Below are positions 18,830 to 28,408 of a DNA stretch of 64,000 nucleotides, in pieces (within the stretch, counting starts at the first letter, position 1; each line of letters begins with the position of its first letter). The stretch spans positions 806,001 through 870,000 of the forward strand of contig CAVZRQ010000008.1 of NCBI GenBank assembly GCA_963777735.1, in the 5' to 3' direction. This stretch comes from ZC4RG30 sp963777735 (GTDB lineage Bacteria; Pseudomonadota; Gammaproteobacteria; Steroidobacterales; Steroidobacteraceae). A model generated the notes under the pieces. It was not told the DNA's origin. It saw only the letters and a program-made list of their open reading frames with translations, and searched no databases. The position numbers and the translations under genes are program-made.

Positions 18830-19905
18830 GGTCGACGCTTCAGCTGGTTGTATTCGGTCATGGCCTGCGACATCGCCGTACGGTCCATGTTCGTGCCGAT
18901 CGTCCCCGCGAACTCCGTGTAGAGCCGCGCCATGTTGGGCGCGATGCGATCGACATCGGTCCACTTCGCGTAGTGCCCCAGATCGATCTCTGCCGCTGCG
19001 CGACCTGCGCTGACGCCCTTGTCGTAAAAGCGGCGACCTTCACGTACCAGCAGCTTCAGGTAGTTGAGCATGTCATCGAGCTGCGCCTTCCCGCCCACCG
19101 GGCCATGACCCGGGACGATGATTTCCACGCCCGGATCCCGCAGGATGTTCTCGCAGACCTTGATCCAGTCTGCGAGGTAACCCGAACCATTCAGTGGCGT
19201 GATGTCGAAGAAGGCGATGTCACTCATGAACAGGACCTTCTCCCGGGGTAGCCGCACCAGGGTGTCGCCGGAAGTATGGGCAGGGCCTGGCCACACGAAA
19301 TCCACCTGGATATCGCCGTAGTGGACCGACATGCGGTCGCGATACGTCACCGTCGGCAGGATGATCCGGTTGACGTCGTCGGCACGACCCCACGCCGGAT
19401 TGGTCTTCCAGTAGGCAGGTGTCGTGGGCTGGCGCATTTTCACCATCTGCGCCCTGGTCTCTTCCTGGGCAACCACCTCGATTCCCTCGGGGAACTGGGT
19501 CAGGCCGACGATGTGATCGGGATGCTCGTGTGTGATGACTACGCGGTCGAAAGGCTTGTTGAAGGGTTTGGCCGCGGCGATGAAGTTGCGCGCGTGCTGC
19601 GGGCCACCGCCAGCATCGATCGCGAGCATGGACTTCGGCCCGACGACGAACCCGAAGTTCGACACCGACAGATTGGTTTGGCCCGGCGCCTCCCGCTGCA
19701 GGAAGGCGTACACATTCGGCGCGAGCTCCTTCAACTCGGTGCGAATGTCCGTGGCCAGCGCGTCGAACCCTGGAATTGCCGCGCCGGCAGCCGCAGGAGT
19801 CGGCGCGCCGGCACCTGCCGGTGACGCCTGGGCCGCAACTGCGCCACGAGCGGCGACAGCGGCCAGTGCACCCGTCATCGCGGCCAGTACGTGCCTGCGG
19901 CTCAT
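18826..19905 (-). CDS. Exported MBL-fold metallohydrolase
   Basis: About 359 residues. ATG 19905 gives an N-terminus MSRRHVLAAMTGALAAV with twin arginines, typical of a Tat-type signal; an in-frame ATG at 19932 would overlap the upstream gene. An Ala/Gly/Pro-rich linker is followed by the metallo-beta-lactamase core: THEHPDHIVG (HxHxDH), a His in PGPAHTSGDTL and VPGHGPVGG. It resembles the MBL proteins linked to quinoprotein and exported degradation systems. The substrate is unknown. It lies 10 nt after the TolB-like gene. Confidence 0.8.
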   Translation of the reverse strand: MSRRHVLAAMTGALAAVAARGAVAAQASPAGAGAPTPAAAGAAIPGFDALATDIRTELKELAPNVYAFLQREAPGQTNLSVSNFGFVVGPKSMLAIDAGGGPQHARNFIAAAKPFNKPFDRVVITHEHPDHIVGLTQFPEGIEVVAQEETRAQMVKMRQPTTPAYWKTNPAWGRADDVNRIILPTVTYRDRMSVHYGDIQVDFVWPGPAHTSGDTLVRLPREKVLFMSDIAFFDITPLNGSGYLADWIKVCENILRDPGVEIIVPGHGPVGGKAQLDDMLNYLKLLVREGRRFYDKGVSAGRAAAEIDLGHYAKWTDVDRIAPNMARLYTEFAGTIGTNMDRTAMSQAMTEYNQLKRRP

Positions 19906-19915
19906 GGGCCCTGCA

Positions 19916-21805
19916 TTACGGGGCGCGGACATACGTCCCCATCGAGTCTTCCCACTTGCTGTCAGTCATCTGGCGGACCTTGGTGCCGTCGCGTTTCATC
20001 AGGTAAACCTGCGCATAGGGCTGCGGAGAAATGTCGAACATCGCCGCTTCATCCTTGAAGCCCGACCGCGAACTGGAGAACCAGATTTCTTTTCCGTCGT
20101 TCGACCAGGTGGCGTGTGCATCGGCGCCGGCCGTGGTCGTCAGCTGTTTCACGTCCGTGCCATCCGGCTTCATGGTGAAGACTTCAAAATCGAAGTTGGC
20201 CATCCGCCGCGTGAACACCACCCGGTCACCCGAGGGCGAGATGAAAGGGAAATTGTCCCAGCCGGTCGTGAGCACCTTGTGGGTGCCCTCTTTCATGTCC
20301 ATCGCACGCAGTCCGCGCTTTTCCGGAACGTCTTCGGTGCCCCAGACCCGGTAGATCAACGTGTTGCCATCGGGGTGCCAGGCCGGGTAGCCGGCATTGA
20401 CCTTGCTCTGGGTAAGCTGGCGACTCTCCGACCCATCGGCCTTGATCACGAACACATTGGCCGGGGCAAAGCCGCGACCACCGAAGAAGGTGCCAACGCC
20501 AACGGCGATCCACTCGCAGTCCGGTGACCAGGTCGGCATGAGGGATGCCGCATCGGTGCGCTGGAAGATCTTCTTCCGGTTTGAACCGTCAATGTTCATG
20601 ACAGTGACCGCGGCCGTCGGGTTGCCGTAGGGGAAATCCAGATCCGTCTGTGCAAGCTTCTGGCTCTTCGGGCAGACCGTCGGAAAGACGTCCGTATAGC
20701 GGTACTCGCGTGATTTGTCCCAGCTGTAGAGCGGAGTCCAGTGAGCACGATTCTTGGTGTCGAAGCGGGAGTAGACAACCGACTTGCCATCCGGAGACCA
20801 GGAAGGCGTGCGCACATCCCCGCGCGGGCCCGTGGCACCGTCTGAATAGACAACGCCTTTTTCCGGCTTGCCATCGGTTCCTGAATTCTTGACGAGATAG
20901 CCGATCCGGTTGCCCGCGAGGTATTCCGGATTCGTCTTCAGTCCAGCGCCACTGGTCAGCACCTTGCGCTCGCCCGACTCCACGTCGATTTCCACGATCT
21001 GCGAAGTTGCACCCAGCGCCGCGATGCCAAACCCGTGCATGCGGGCACCGAAGGTTTCGCGGGTAGGTACCTCATAGGTAACCAGCTTGCGGCCATCGGC
21101 AGACCATTTCGGAGTGCCGAAAGACGTCTGCGGCGTCGTCGTGGTGAGGCGACGCATGCCGGTGCCATCCGCGCGGACGACATAGATGCTCGTCGGATGC
21201 GAGTGACCCGCGCCGGCGCCGGTTTCCGCGCCGATCCAGCGTTCGCCACGATCCGAGCTGAATGCAATCCACTTGCCGTCAGCCGACCAGGACGGACGGA
21301 AAAAGCCGTTCATCGTGGCTGACGGTTCGGTCTTGCCGTCGCCAGTGAGATTGCGCGCGCGCCGCGTCGCGAGGTCCATCACCCAGATGTTCGCCGTACG
21401 GGCACCGCCCTTGGTGGAGACATAGGCCATGCTCTTGCCATCCGGAGACACCGCTGCGGCGTCGTCGACGGCAGGATCTTTCGTCAGGCGCTCGAGCCCC
21501 GTGCCATCCGGACGCACTCGCCACAGATCGGCCTGCCCGCTGCCTGCGGCATCGCGCTCCGAAGTGAACACGATCCACTTGCCGTCTGGTGTGAAGCTCG
21601 CGTCGTAGTCGAGCCCGGTTGAATCCGGCAGGAGCCGGCGCTCACCCGTGCCATCGGCATTGGCGATGTGCAGACTGATCTTTGCAGGCCCGATGCGGTT
21701 CATCAGCATCACTTCACGTGCCACGACAGGCGCAGAGATGGCGCACGCCACCATCGACACCGCCACGCTGACACGAACCATCGCCTTGCGCATTTCAACA
21801 GCCAT
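19916..21805 (-). CDS. Exported TolB-like (PD40 repeat) beta-propeller protein
   Basis: About 629 residues. ATG 21805 is preferred over 21811 because GGAG lies 8 nt upstream of the former. A signal peptide precedes many PD40/WD40-like repeats, seen as recurring SPDGK/SADGK/SPSGD and NIWVMD, DLWRVRPDG, FTMKPDG units, as in TolB and amidohydrolase-associated propellers. No peptidase or amidohydrolase catalytic domain follows. It probably binds a ligand or partner protein in the periplasm. It is co-directional with the MBL gene downstream and the amidohydrolase upstream. Confidence 0.8.
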   Translation of the reverse strand: MAVEMRKAMVRVSVAVSMVACAISAPVVAREVMLMNRIGPAKISLHIANADGTGERRLLPDSTGLDYDASFTPDGKWIVFTSERDAAGSGQADLWRVRPDGTGLERLTKDPAVDDAAAVSPDGKSMAYVSTKGGARTANIWVMDLATRRARNLTGDGKTEPSATMNGFFRPSWSADGKWIAFSSDRGERWIGAETGAGAGHSHPTSIYVVRADGTGMRRLTTTTPQTSFGTPKWSADGRKLVTYEVPTRETFGARMHGFGIAALGATSQIVEIDVESGERKVLTSGAGLKTNPEYLAGNRIGYLVKNSGTDGKPEKGVVYSDGATGPRGDVRTPSWSPDGKSVVYSRFDTKNRAHWTPLYSWDKSREYRYTDVFPTVCPKSQKLAQTDLDFPYGNPTAAVTVMNIDGSNRKKIFQRTDAASLMPTWSPDCEWIAVGVGTFFGGRGFAPANVFVIKADGSESRQLTQSKVNAGYPAWHPDGNTLIYRVWGTEDVPEKRGLRAMDMKEGTHKVLTTGWDNFPFISPSGDRVVFTRRMANFDFEVFTMKPDGTDVKQLTTTAGADAHATWSNDGKEIWFSSSRSGFKDEAAMFDISPQPYAQVYLMKRDGTKVRQMTDSKWEDSMGTYVRAP

Positions 21806-21856
21806 TTTCATTCTCCCGGAAACTCCAGATAGGCCCCAACCACCAACACGCCATCG

Positions 21857-22876
21857 TCAGACAAGCTCGGGCAGACGCGCCTCGACGTTGGCGTGATACA
21901 CCGACGTGAGCTCACGACGACTGAACACCTTGCCCTCTTCCAGGCCCTTCACATGCTCGAGTGAGGTGCGGAACGGATAGTCGGTTCCGAACACGATGCG
22001 CTCCATCGGCACCACGGTTCGCAGGGCGCGAGTCGATACCGGATTCGAAGCCTGGGCGATGTCGTACCAGAAGCGGGCCGCGCTGGCCCTGAAGCCATCG
22101 GGCGCCTGCTGGCGCGACTGCCCGCTGCGGTCGATGAAGTCGAAGCGCTCGATCAGGTGCGGCATCGTGCCGCCCGAATGGCTCCAGATCATCTTCACAT
22201 CCGGGTAGCGACGCGCCGCTCCGCGATAAACGTAGCTCGCGATGGCGCGGGTGGTGTCCGTGCCGTACTCGACCACCGTGTCGGGAATCCCGGGCAGCAG
22301 CTGCGTGCAGCAGGCGGCGTTTGTGGGATGCACATAAACGACGGCCTTGCGGCGGTTCAACTCCGCGAACAGCGGATCGAAGCGCGGGTCGCCGAGGTAG
22401 CTTCCGGAGTAGCTCGTGAGCAGGCCCACCCCGTGTGCCTTCAGCACGTCGAAGCCATGCGCCATTTCGGCGAGCGCTGCATCGGGATTGTCCATCGGCA
22501 AACACAGGAAGAATCCGAAGCGCTTGCCGTGATCCGCGGCCAGCTTCGCGGCGTATTCGTTGGTTTCGCGGGCAATGCGCCGCCCCGCATCTCCCGTGGA
22601 CGGCACCCCCGGCGTCGTGACGGAAAGCAGCGCGCGAGCCACACCCGCGATATCCATGTCCTCCATCTGCTTCTCGAGACTCCAGGCATTCATGGGGCCT
22701 GGCAGGTTGAGGCTGCGTATGGCTGGCGGCTGGAAATGAGCGTGCACATCGATGATGCCGCGCTTCGGGGGTGGCGCAGCAGCACGAACCCCTCGGGAGG
22801 ACAACGCCACCAGCGAGGCAGCCGCCAGGCCGCCGATCATCTGACGGCGAGACAATGAACTCTCAGTTTCCGACAT
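21857..22876 (-). CDS. Amidohydrolase family 2 protein with Tat-type leader
   Basis: About 339 residues of the ACMSD / gamma-resorcylate decarboxylase group. Metal ligands are visible: HAHF near residue 47 (HxH), His in VYVHPTN, His in MIWSHSGG and Asp in FGTDYPF. The N-terminus has SRRQMIGGLAAASLVAL, a twin-arginine-type signal, so export is likely. Family members decarboxylate aromatic or muconate acids or hydrolyse lactones. ATG 22876 overlaps the end of the MHS transporter by 14 nt, so uptake and this step are probably co-expressed. Confidence 0.83.
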   Translation of the reverse strand: MSETESSLSRRQMIGGLAAASLVALSSRGVRAAAPPPKRGIIDVHAHFQPPAIRSLNLPGPMNAWSLEKQMEDMDIAGVARALLSVTTPGVPSTGDAGRRIARETNEYAAKLAADHGKRFGFFLCLPMDNPDAALAEMAHGFDVLKAHGVGLLTSYSGSYLGDPRFDPLFAELNRRKAVVYVHPTNAACCTQLLPGIPDTVVEYGTDTTRAIASYVYRGAARRYPDVKMIWSHSGGTMPHLIERFDFIDRSGQSRQQAPDGFRASAARFWYDIAQASNPVSTRALRTVVPMERIVFGTDYPFRTSLEHVKGLEEGKVFSRRELTSVYHANVEARLPELV

Positions 22877-24539
22877 ACACAACTCCAGGAGGTTCGGCTT
22901 CGCTTGTTCCAATCGTCTGCAGCGAACGGCCTCGCGTCTCCGGCAGCCACAGCCAGCAGCAGACGAAGCTGATCGCCGTGAAAAAGAGCGGGTAGTAGAG
23001 GCCGGAGTAGATGTCGCCGGTCGCCGCAACCAGCGCAAAGGCCGAGACCGGCAGCAGGCCACCCACCCATCCGGTGCCGATGTTGTATGGCACGGACAAC
23101 GCGGTGTAACGGATGGAGGTCGGGAACAACTCCACCAGCGTCGCAGCCTGCGGTCCGTACAGCGCCGTGGAGGCGAGCATGAACAGCAACAGGATGCCGA
23201 CGATGCCCACCATGTTCATGGAATCCCGCGCAGCGCTGGCGGGATATCCCGCGGCTGACAGGGCCGACCGGAGATCGTCCGCGAGTCTTCGGCCTTCCGC
23301 ATTGCGCGCCGCTTCGGTGAGCCCCTGGAATGTCCCAGAGGCGATTACGGCGCCCGCGATGGAAACCTCTACGCGGGACTCTCCGACAAGGCTGCTCATT
23401 TCGTAAGGCACACCCGCATCCGAAAGCGTGGCCCGAACCACGTCACACGCGGAGCCCGGCGGTCGGCGACCGAGGAGGTCGAACTGCAGGCGGCAACTTG
23501 CCGGATCAGCTGCGACCACGACGGGTGACGCACTGGCCGCATGCGCCAACGCCGGGTTGGCGCTTTCCGTCAGCGCATGAAAGCCCGGGAAGTAGGCCAA
23601 CATGGCGAGGCCCATGCCCAGAAGCATCACCGGCTTGCGGCCAATGCGGTCCGATAGCCACCCGAAAAACACGTAGCCGGCAGATGAGAGCACGACGGCC
23701 CCCATCACGATGAAGTTGACCAGCCGCGCGTCGACCTTCAGCACCCGCTCCAGGAAATACTGCACATAGAAATGGCCCGTGTACCAGACCGCGCCCTGTG
23801 CCAGGAGAATGCATACCAGGGCGAGTCCGATCAGCCGCAGGTTCTTGCCCCGCATCGCTTCGCTGAGTGGTGCGCGCGACACGCTCTTGTGCTGCTGCAG
23901 CCGCTGGAACTCGGGGCTCTCTCCCAGACGCAGCCGAATCCACAGCGACAGACCGAGCAGCGCAGAAGAGAACAGGAATGGAACGCGCCAGCCCCATTGC
24001 TGGAAGGCCTCTTCGCCGATCAGCAGGCGAACCCCGAGTACTACACCGAGCGCGAGCAGCAGCCCGACCGATGCCGTGGTCTGGATCCAGCTGGTCAATA
24101 ACCCTCGGCGGGATGGATCTGCGTGCTCCGCCACATACACCGCCGCGCCGCCATATTCTCCGCCCATCGCGAATCCCTGCAGAACCCGGATCGCCACGAG
24201 GAGAATGGGTGCCGCTACACCAATTGAAGCGATACCTGGCAACAGCCCGATTGCCGTAGTCGCGACTCCCATCAGGATGATGGTCTGCAGGAATGCGCGC
24301 TTGCGCCCGTAACGATCACCAATGTGACCGAAATAGATCGCACCGAAGGGACGCACGAAGAAGCCCGCCGCAAACGCACCCAGGGTGAATATGAAGCCGG
24401 CACTTTCATTGCCGCCGGTGAATTCCCGCGTGATCGTCGAGGCCAGCGTTCCGAAGATGAAGAAGTCGTACCACTCGAAGGCGGTGCCTGCCGAAGACGC
24501 GGCAACGACCTGCACCAGCTTCGGACGCGAAGCTGTCAT
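22863..24539 (-). CDS. MFS transporter, metabolite:H+ symporter (MHS) type, with large loop
   Basis: 558 residues, compared with about 430-450 for typical ShiA/ProP-like MHS carriers. Family motifs are clear: FEWYDFFIFG in the first membrane segment, RPFGAIYFGHIGDRYGRK after the second and GGEYGGAAVYVAEHA in the fifth. The extra length is a hydrophilic segment of about 110 residues (roughly 335-445), before the last membrane segments. It probably lies in an extracytoplasmic loop. The substrate is expected to be an organic acid, perhaps an aromatic carboxylate, given the neighbouring catabolic genes. Confidence 0.85.
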   Translation of the reverse strand: MTASRPKLVQVVAASSAGTAFEWYDFFIFGTLASTITREFTGGNESAGFIFTLGAFAAGFFVRPFGAIYFGHIGDRYGRKRAFLQTIILMGVATTAIGLLPGIASIGVAAPILLVAIRVLQGFAMGGEYGGAAVYVAEHADPSRRGLLTSWIQTTASVGLLLALGVVLGVRLLIGEEAFQQWGWRVPFLFSSALLGLSLWIRLRLGESPEFQRLQQHKSVSRAPLSEAMRGKNLRLIGLALVCILLAQGAVWYTGHFYVQYFLERVLKVDARLVNFIVMGAVVLSSAGYVFFGWLSDRIGRKPVMLLGMGLAMLAYFPGFHALTESANPALAHAASASPVVVAADPASCRLQFDLLGRRPPGSACDVVRATLSDAGVPYEMSSLVGESRVEVSIAGAVIASGTFQGLTEAARNAEGRRLADDLRSALSAAGYPASAARDSMNMVGIVGILLLFMLASTALYGPQAATLVELFPTSIRYTALSVPYNIGTGWVGGLLPVSAFALVAATGDIYSGLYYPLFFTAISFVCCWLWLPETRGRSLQTIGTSEAEPPGVVYVGN

Positions 24540-24852
24540 GGCTTGAACGCCTGGTGTGTGAACGGTTTCAACGTGATGGCGCGCCAGAAGCCGACGCCGC
24601 TCTTTGAAGGGAACCCAAGACCCACCCCCGCGCGCATGTGCACAAGTTTCTTGTTGAATGCCGCGAGTTCACCTGTGGCGACGCACGACCCGACTTTCTT
24701 GTCAGGCGCCATTCATACCAGAAATTCTCGCACATGGGAATATCGGTCACCGACTGGCCGCAGACTGCTGCTTACGCAACTTTCGGCTCATATTCTTGCC
24801 AGCGGGAATAGACTGTCGGTGCCGGCAACCGGCGGGCTTGAGGGGAGGCAAC
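24540..24852. other. Intergenic region between divergent transporters
   Basis: 313 nt between the MHS and OFA-type MFS genes. It must carry both promoters, but I found no convincing -35/-10 pair and no strong inverted repeat. Short open frames here have no ribosome binding site or recognisable product. I see no RNA gene. Confidence 0.5.
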
Positions 24853-26088
24853 GTGGAGCACGAGAATCCTGGCCGCACAACTGCGCCTGCGGACGCAACG
24901 TATCAGGCCCGCATCTTGTGCGGCGCGGTGGCGGGCTGCACAACTGGCGTCTCCGCTCTCATGCTCTACACCAACGGCCTGTTCGTCGATGGGCTGAACC
25001 GCGAGTTCGGGCTTACCCGCACGCAATTCGGCCTGGGGGTGTCGCTGGTGACGCTTGCCTTGGCGCTGGCGAATCCGGTTTCCGGATGGGCCATCGATCG
25101 ATTCGGTGCGAGGATCCCCGCGGTGCTCGGGTTACTGCTGCTTGCGCTGGGCTTTGCCTCGCTGGGCCAGTTCGTCCACTCGACCGAAAGCTACCTGCTG
25201 CTGCAGGCACTGGTGGCTTTTGCTGCTGTCGCATCCGGACCTGTCGCCTTCGCCAAACTTGTCGGCGGTGCATTCACCCGGCATCGAGGTCTGGCACTGG
25301 GCATCACGATGGCAGGCATTGGCCTGGCTGCTGCCATCGTTCCACCACAACTCTCCGCACTGATCGCGGAGCGTGGCTGGCGCGCAGGGTATTTCGCACT
25401 CGCGTTGGTGCCGCTGGCAGGCGCCATTGCAGTGGCGCTGCTGATCCCGCGGCGAGGTCACGAGCCTGCGATACCCGCACAGGCGCGAGACATCACGCCT
25501 GTCGGCGGTGAGGACTGGCTCCGCACCCGGGCGTTCTGGATTCTCGCGGCTGCCTCCGCAACCATGTCGCTGGCCTTCATGGGCCTGCTGCCGCATTTCG
25601 TGCCCATGCTCATGGATGGCGGCATCTCCCCCGTAGCGGCGGGCGGCATTGCCGGCACCATCGGTCTCGCGGTGATCGGGAGCCGCCTGTTCATCGGTCA
25701 TCTGCTCGACCGGATGTTCGCGCCACGCGTTGCGATCGCCGTCTGCCTGATTGCCGCGGCCGGTTGCGCATTGTTCGTCGCGCAGGGCGCGGCCGCGGCA
25801 ACCTTTACCGCGATTGCACTGGGCTTCGCCGTGGGAGCAGAACTCGATCTGATGGGCTATCTCGTCGCCCGCTACTTCGGCATGGCACAGTTCGGGCGGG
25901 TCTATGGCTGGCAGTACGCGGTATTCGTGGCTTCGTCGGGCATTGGCCCATTGTGGGTTGGCGCCCTGCGCGATGCGACTGGCGATTACAGGTTGCCATT
26001 GACCATCAGCGTGGCCGGCCTGCTGGCGGCCTGCGTGATCTTCCTGCTACTGCCGCGCTACAAGGTGCATCCGACGCCCGGCGCCTGA
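24853..26088 (+). CDS. MFS transporter, OFA/monocarboxylate-like
   Basis: 411 residues with about 12 membrane segments. GTG 24853 has GGAGG four bases upstream and begins a short hydrophilic leader before the first helix. GWAIDRFGAR between helices 2 and 3 is the MFS signature loop, and RSFIGHLLDR-like SRLFIGHLLDRMF marks the second half. The organisation is that of oxalate/formate- and monocarboxylate-type carriers. The substrate cannot be deduced. Divergent from the catabolic genes, it may export or import a related acid. Confidence 0.8.
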   Translation: MEHENPGRTTAPADATYQARILCGAVAGCTTGVSALMLYTNGLFVDGLNREFGLTRTQFGLGVSLVTLALALANPVSGWAIDRFGARIPAVLGLLLLALGFASLGQFVHSTESYLLLQALVAFAAVASGPVAFAKLVGGAFTRHRGLALGITMAGIGLAAAIVPPQLSALIAERGWRAGYFALALVPLAGAIAVALLIPRRGHEPAIPAQARDITPVGGEDWLRTRAFWILAAASATMSLAFMGLLPHFVPMLMDGGISPVAAGGIAGTIGLAVIGSRLFIGHLLDRMFAPRVAIAVCLIAAAGCALFVAQGAAAATFTAIALGFAVGAELDLMGYLVARYFGMAQFGRVYGWQYAVFVASSGIGPLWVGALRDATGDYRLPLTISVAGLLAACVIFLLLPRYKVHPTPGA

Positions 26089-26099
26089 CCGGGCGCCGG
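26078..26099. terminator. Hairpin overlapping the MFS stop codon
   Basis: CCGGCGCC and GGCGCCGG form a perfect 8-bp GC-only stem with a 6-nt loop that contains the stop TGA of the MFS gene. It lies between convergent genes (stops 26088 and 26127). There is no U tract, so termination is likely but not certain. Confidence 0.45.
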
Positions 26100-26126
26100 A
26101 GCTTCCGGCGATTCCGCGCCTATCGA

Positions 26127-27272
26127 TCAGTTGCGGAACAGCAGCGGTGCGAACTCCCTCAGGCTGCGGCGCCAGGAAAGGAACTCGTGCGCCGTATCAG
26201 GGGATGAGTAGAAAACCCCCTTGATGCCAATCTTGTTCAGGTCTTCGGTGACCTGCTTGGGATTGCCAGCGCGCGCGCCGCCCAGCTCGCGGCTGCCGTA
26301 GCCGACGAATACCAGACTCACCTTCTCTTTGAATCCAGGTGCCTTCTGCACATCTTCCTGCGAGATGGTGCCGCCACTGAACAGTCCGATATGCGAGAAC
26401 GTATCGAACTTCTTCAGGGTGATGGAACGTGTTTCCATCGCGCCCATTGACAGTCCTGCCATGGCGCGATTCTGCTGATTGGCGAGCGTGCGGAAGTTGG
26501 CATCGACATAGGGAACCAGTTCATCGACCAGCACCGTCTGGAACTTCGAGACATCGAACCCCGCCAGGCCGCCGATGCGCACATCGTTGGTCATGCCGTA
26601 GGTCATCACGATGAGGAAGGGTTTCGACTTACCCTCTGCCAGCAGGTTGTCCATGATCAGGTTGGCATGGCCCTGATTGCTCCAGGCGGTTTCGTCCTCG
26701 CCCCAGCCGTGCTGCAGATACAGCACCGGATAGCGCTGGTTGCGGTTCTTTTCATAGTCGGGCGGTGTGTAAACGAATGCCCGGCGCACGCTGCTGGTGC
26801 TCTTCGAGGGAAACAGCACCTGCTGCACCTTGCCGTGGGGAACATCCTTGAGGGCATAGAAATCCCGGTCGTGGGCCGGAATCTCGATACCGCTTTCCCA
26901 ACGCACCGAGCCGTAGAAGTTCAGTGTGCCCGGATCGTTGAAGGTGCCGCCATCGACAGTCAGGTGGTAGTAGTGGAAACCCTCGTCGAGCGGACCGGCG
27001 GTGGTGCCCATCCATGAACCGTCGAGCGCCCTGGCAAGTGTGGTGCCGCCACTGCCGCCGAGACCGAGGCTCACGGAGACATTTCTGGCCTCCGGCGCGA
27101 CAACCCGGAACCGGGCATAGCCCTGGGAATTGACCTGGGGGTATTGCTGACCCGGCTGGTTGAAGGTGGAAGGCTTGAAGTCCTCCTTGATCGCAGGCTC
27201 AGCGGCCTGCAACTGCCAACTCAAGCCCGCCATCATGGCTGTCATCAGAAATGCCATCGTTCTGCGGTTCAT
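26127..27272 (-). CDS. Exported esterase, CE1/feruloyl esterase-like
   Basis: 381 residues with a signal peptide (cleavage near LQAAEP). An N-terminal beta-sandwich domain (about residues 50-130, similar to glycogen-branching/CBM48-like E-set modules) precedes the esterase domain. The latter has VLYLQHGWGEDETAW, nucleophile GLSMG, and the terminal His in DTAHEFLSWR. This domain order is that of xylan-acetyl and feruloyl esterases of the CE1 type. It could release acetyl or feruloyl groups from plant polysaccharide and so link to the arabinofuranosidase/ABC cluster at the start of the window. Confidence 0.83.
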   Translation of the reverse strand: MNRRTMAFLMTAMMAGLSWQLQAAEPAIKEDFKPSTFNQPGQQYPQVNSQGYARFRVVAPEARNVSVSLGLGGSGGTTLARALDGSWMGTTAGPLDEGFHYYHLTVDGGTFNDPGTLNFYGSVRWESGIEIPAHDRDFYALKDVPHGKVQQVLFPSKSTSSVRRAFVYTPPDYEKNRNQRYPVLYLQHGWGEDETAWSNQGHANLIMDNLLAEGKSKPFLIVMTYGMTNDVRIGGLAGFDVSKFQTVLVDELVPYVDANFRTLANQQNRAMAGLSMGAMETRSITLKKFDTFSHIGLFSGGTISQEDVQKAPGFKEKVSLVFVGYGSRELGGARAGNPKQVTEDLNKIGIKGVFYSSPDTAHEFLSWRRSLREFAPLLFRN

Positions 27273-27374
27273 TCTTCTGTTTCTCCTGGATTGCCGATAC
27301 GCCGCGAGTGCTTAAGGGTCACTTAAGATTATGCGCCCACATTCATCATTCCCGGAACGTAAAGAGGATGAATC

Positions 27375-28115
27375 ATGGGCACTCTCAAGATCTACCCAGT
27401 CTGGGATGCCGGGGTTCGCTGGTTTCACTGGATCAATGTGCTCTGCGTGCTCGGTTTGATGGCGATCGGCGTCGCCATCCTCAACGACAAGGCCCTCGGC
27501 GTCAGCAATGACGGAAAGATCCTGCTGAAGACGGTGCATGTCTGGATCGGATACGTGTTTGCACTGAACCTGCTGTGGCGCCTCTTCTGGGCCTTCATTG
27601 GCGGCCCCTACGCCCGCTGGCGCACCCTGCTCCCGGGCGGCCGCGGCTACATCGCTGAAACGATTCGTTACATCAGCGCTGCACGTGCCGGGCAGCCGAT
27701 GCAGTATCTCGCCCACAATCCGCTGGGACGCGCGGCCGTCAGCCTTTTGTTGTTGCTGCTCTCCGTGATGGCTATCACTGGCCTGATCCTCGCCGGCACG
27801 GATCTCTTCTACCCTCCACTGGGCCACTGGATCGCCGGCTGGGTCGCCGCACCGGGAGTCGACCCAGGCACCCTGGTGCCCTACGCGCCCGACATGTACG
27901 ACGAAACTACCTATGCAGCCATGCGCGAGGAGTTTCGCTCTCCTGTCGTTCGCATACACTACTTCGGCTTCTACGCGCTGCTTGGACTGGTAGTGATTCA
28001 TGTCATTGCGGTCGTGGTTACCGAAGTACGTGATGGCGGCGGGCTGATATCAGCCATGTTCACGGGCAAGAAGATCCTTCGCGAACCTCCCGCAGACCTG
28101 CAACGCAACGACTGA
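27375..28115 (+). CDS. Cytochrome b561-type membrane protein
   Basis: 246 residues with four or five hydrophobic helices. His residues at RWFHWIN, VHVWIGY and in the last helix region (RIHYFGFYALLGLVVIHV) are placed to ligate two b hemes, as in the cytochrome b subunits of Ni/Fe hydrogenase and b561 proteins. ATG 27375 follows AGAGGA. It would carry electrons between quinone and a periplasmic partner. No hydrogenase or partner cytochrome is adjacent, so the electron donor is unknown. Confidence 0.83.
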   Translation: MGTLKIYPVWDAGVRWFHWINVLCVLGLMAIGVAILNDKALGVSNDGKILLKTVHVWIGYVFALNLLWRLFWAFIGGPYARWRTLLPGGRGYIAETIRYISAARAGQPMQYLAHNPLGRAAVSLLLLLLSVMAITGLILAGTDLFYPPLGHWIAGWVAAPGVDPGTLVPYAPDMYDETTYAAMREEFRSPVVRIHYFGFYALLGLVVIHVIAVVVTEVRDGGGLISAMFTGKKILREPPADLQRND

Positions 28116-28230
28116 CTCACGTCTCGCGCACCTCCTTACCTGCACCTGAACACGGCATTCTCATCACAACGCTTTCGGCGCAATCGAATGCTGCCGCAGC
28201 AGCACTTTCTTCCAGCGAAGCATGACTTAA

Positions 28231-28240
28231 CTCACGTGAG
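28231..28240. promoter_or_regulatory. Perfect 10-bp palindrome upstream of the kinase operon
   Basis: CTCACGTGAG is exactly self-complementary and lies in the 293-nt gap before the histidine kinase start at 28409. It could be a regulator site. A palindrome of this length may also occur by chance, and the rest of the gap shows nothing else. Confidence 0.25.
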
Positions 28241-28408
28241 CAGGTGGGCGTGCCAACCAGATCCATCGCAACGCGAAATGGATCACATTCGTACTGGGAA
28301 CACGCTGTTACACGTCCCGTACTGACATATGCCCGCAAACGGCAATGGCAGCGCATACGGGAGGCCTTGCGCCTGGATAGCTTGCTGGAACCTGCGGGAA
28401 GCACAGTC

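Noticed and set aside
18820..18835. CTAG shared by two convergent stop codons (TetR and MBL) as a regulatory site
   Set aside because: The overlap is fully explained by compact convergent genes; no extended symmetry is present.
24568..24750. Small minus-strand open frame in the intergenic region (60 aa)
   Set aside because: No ribosome binding site, no similarity and no hydrophobic segment.
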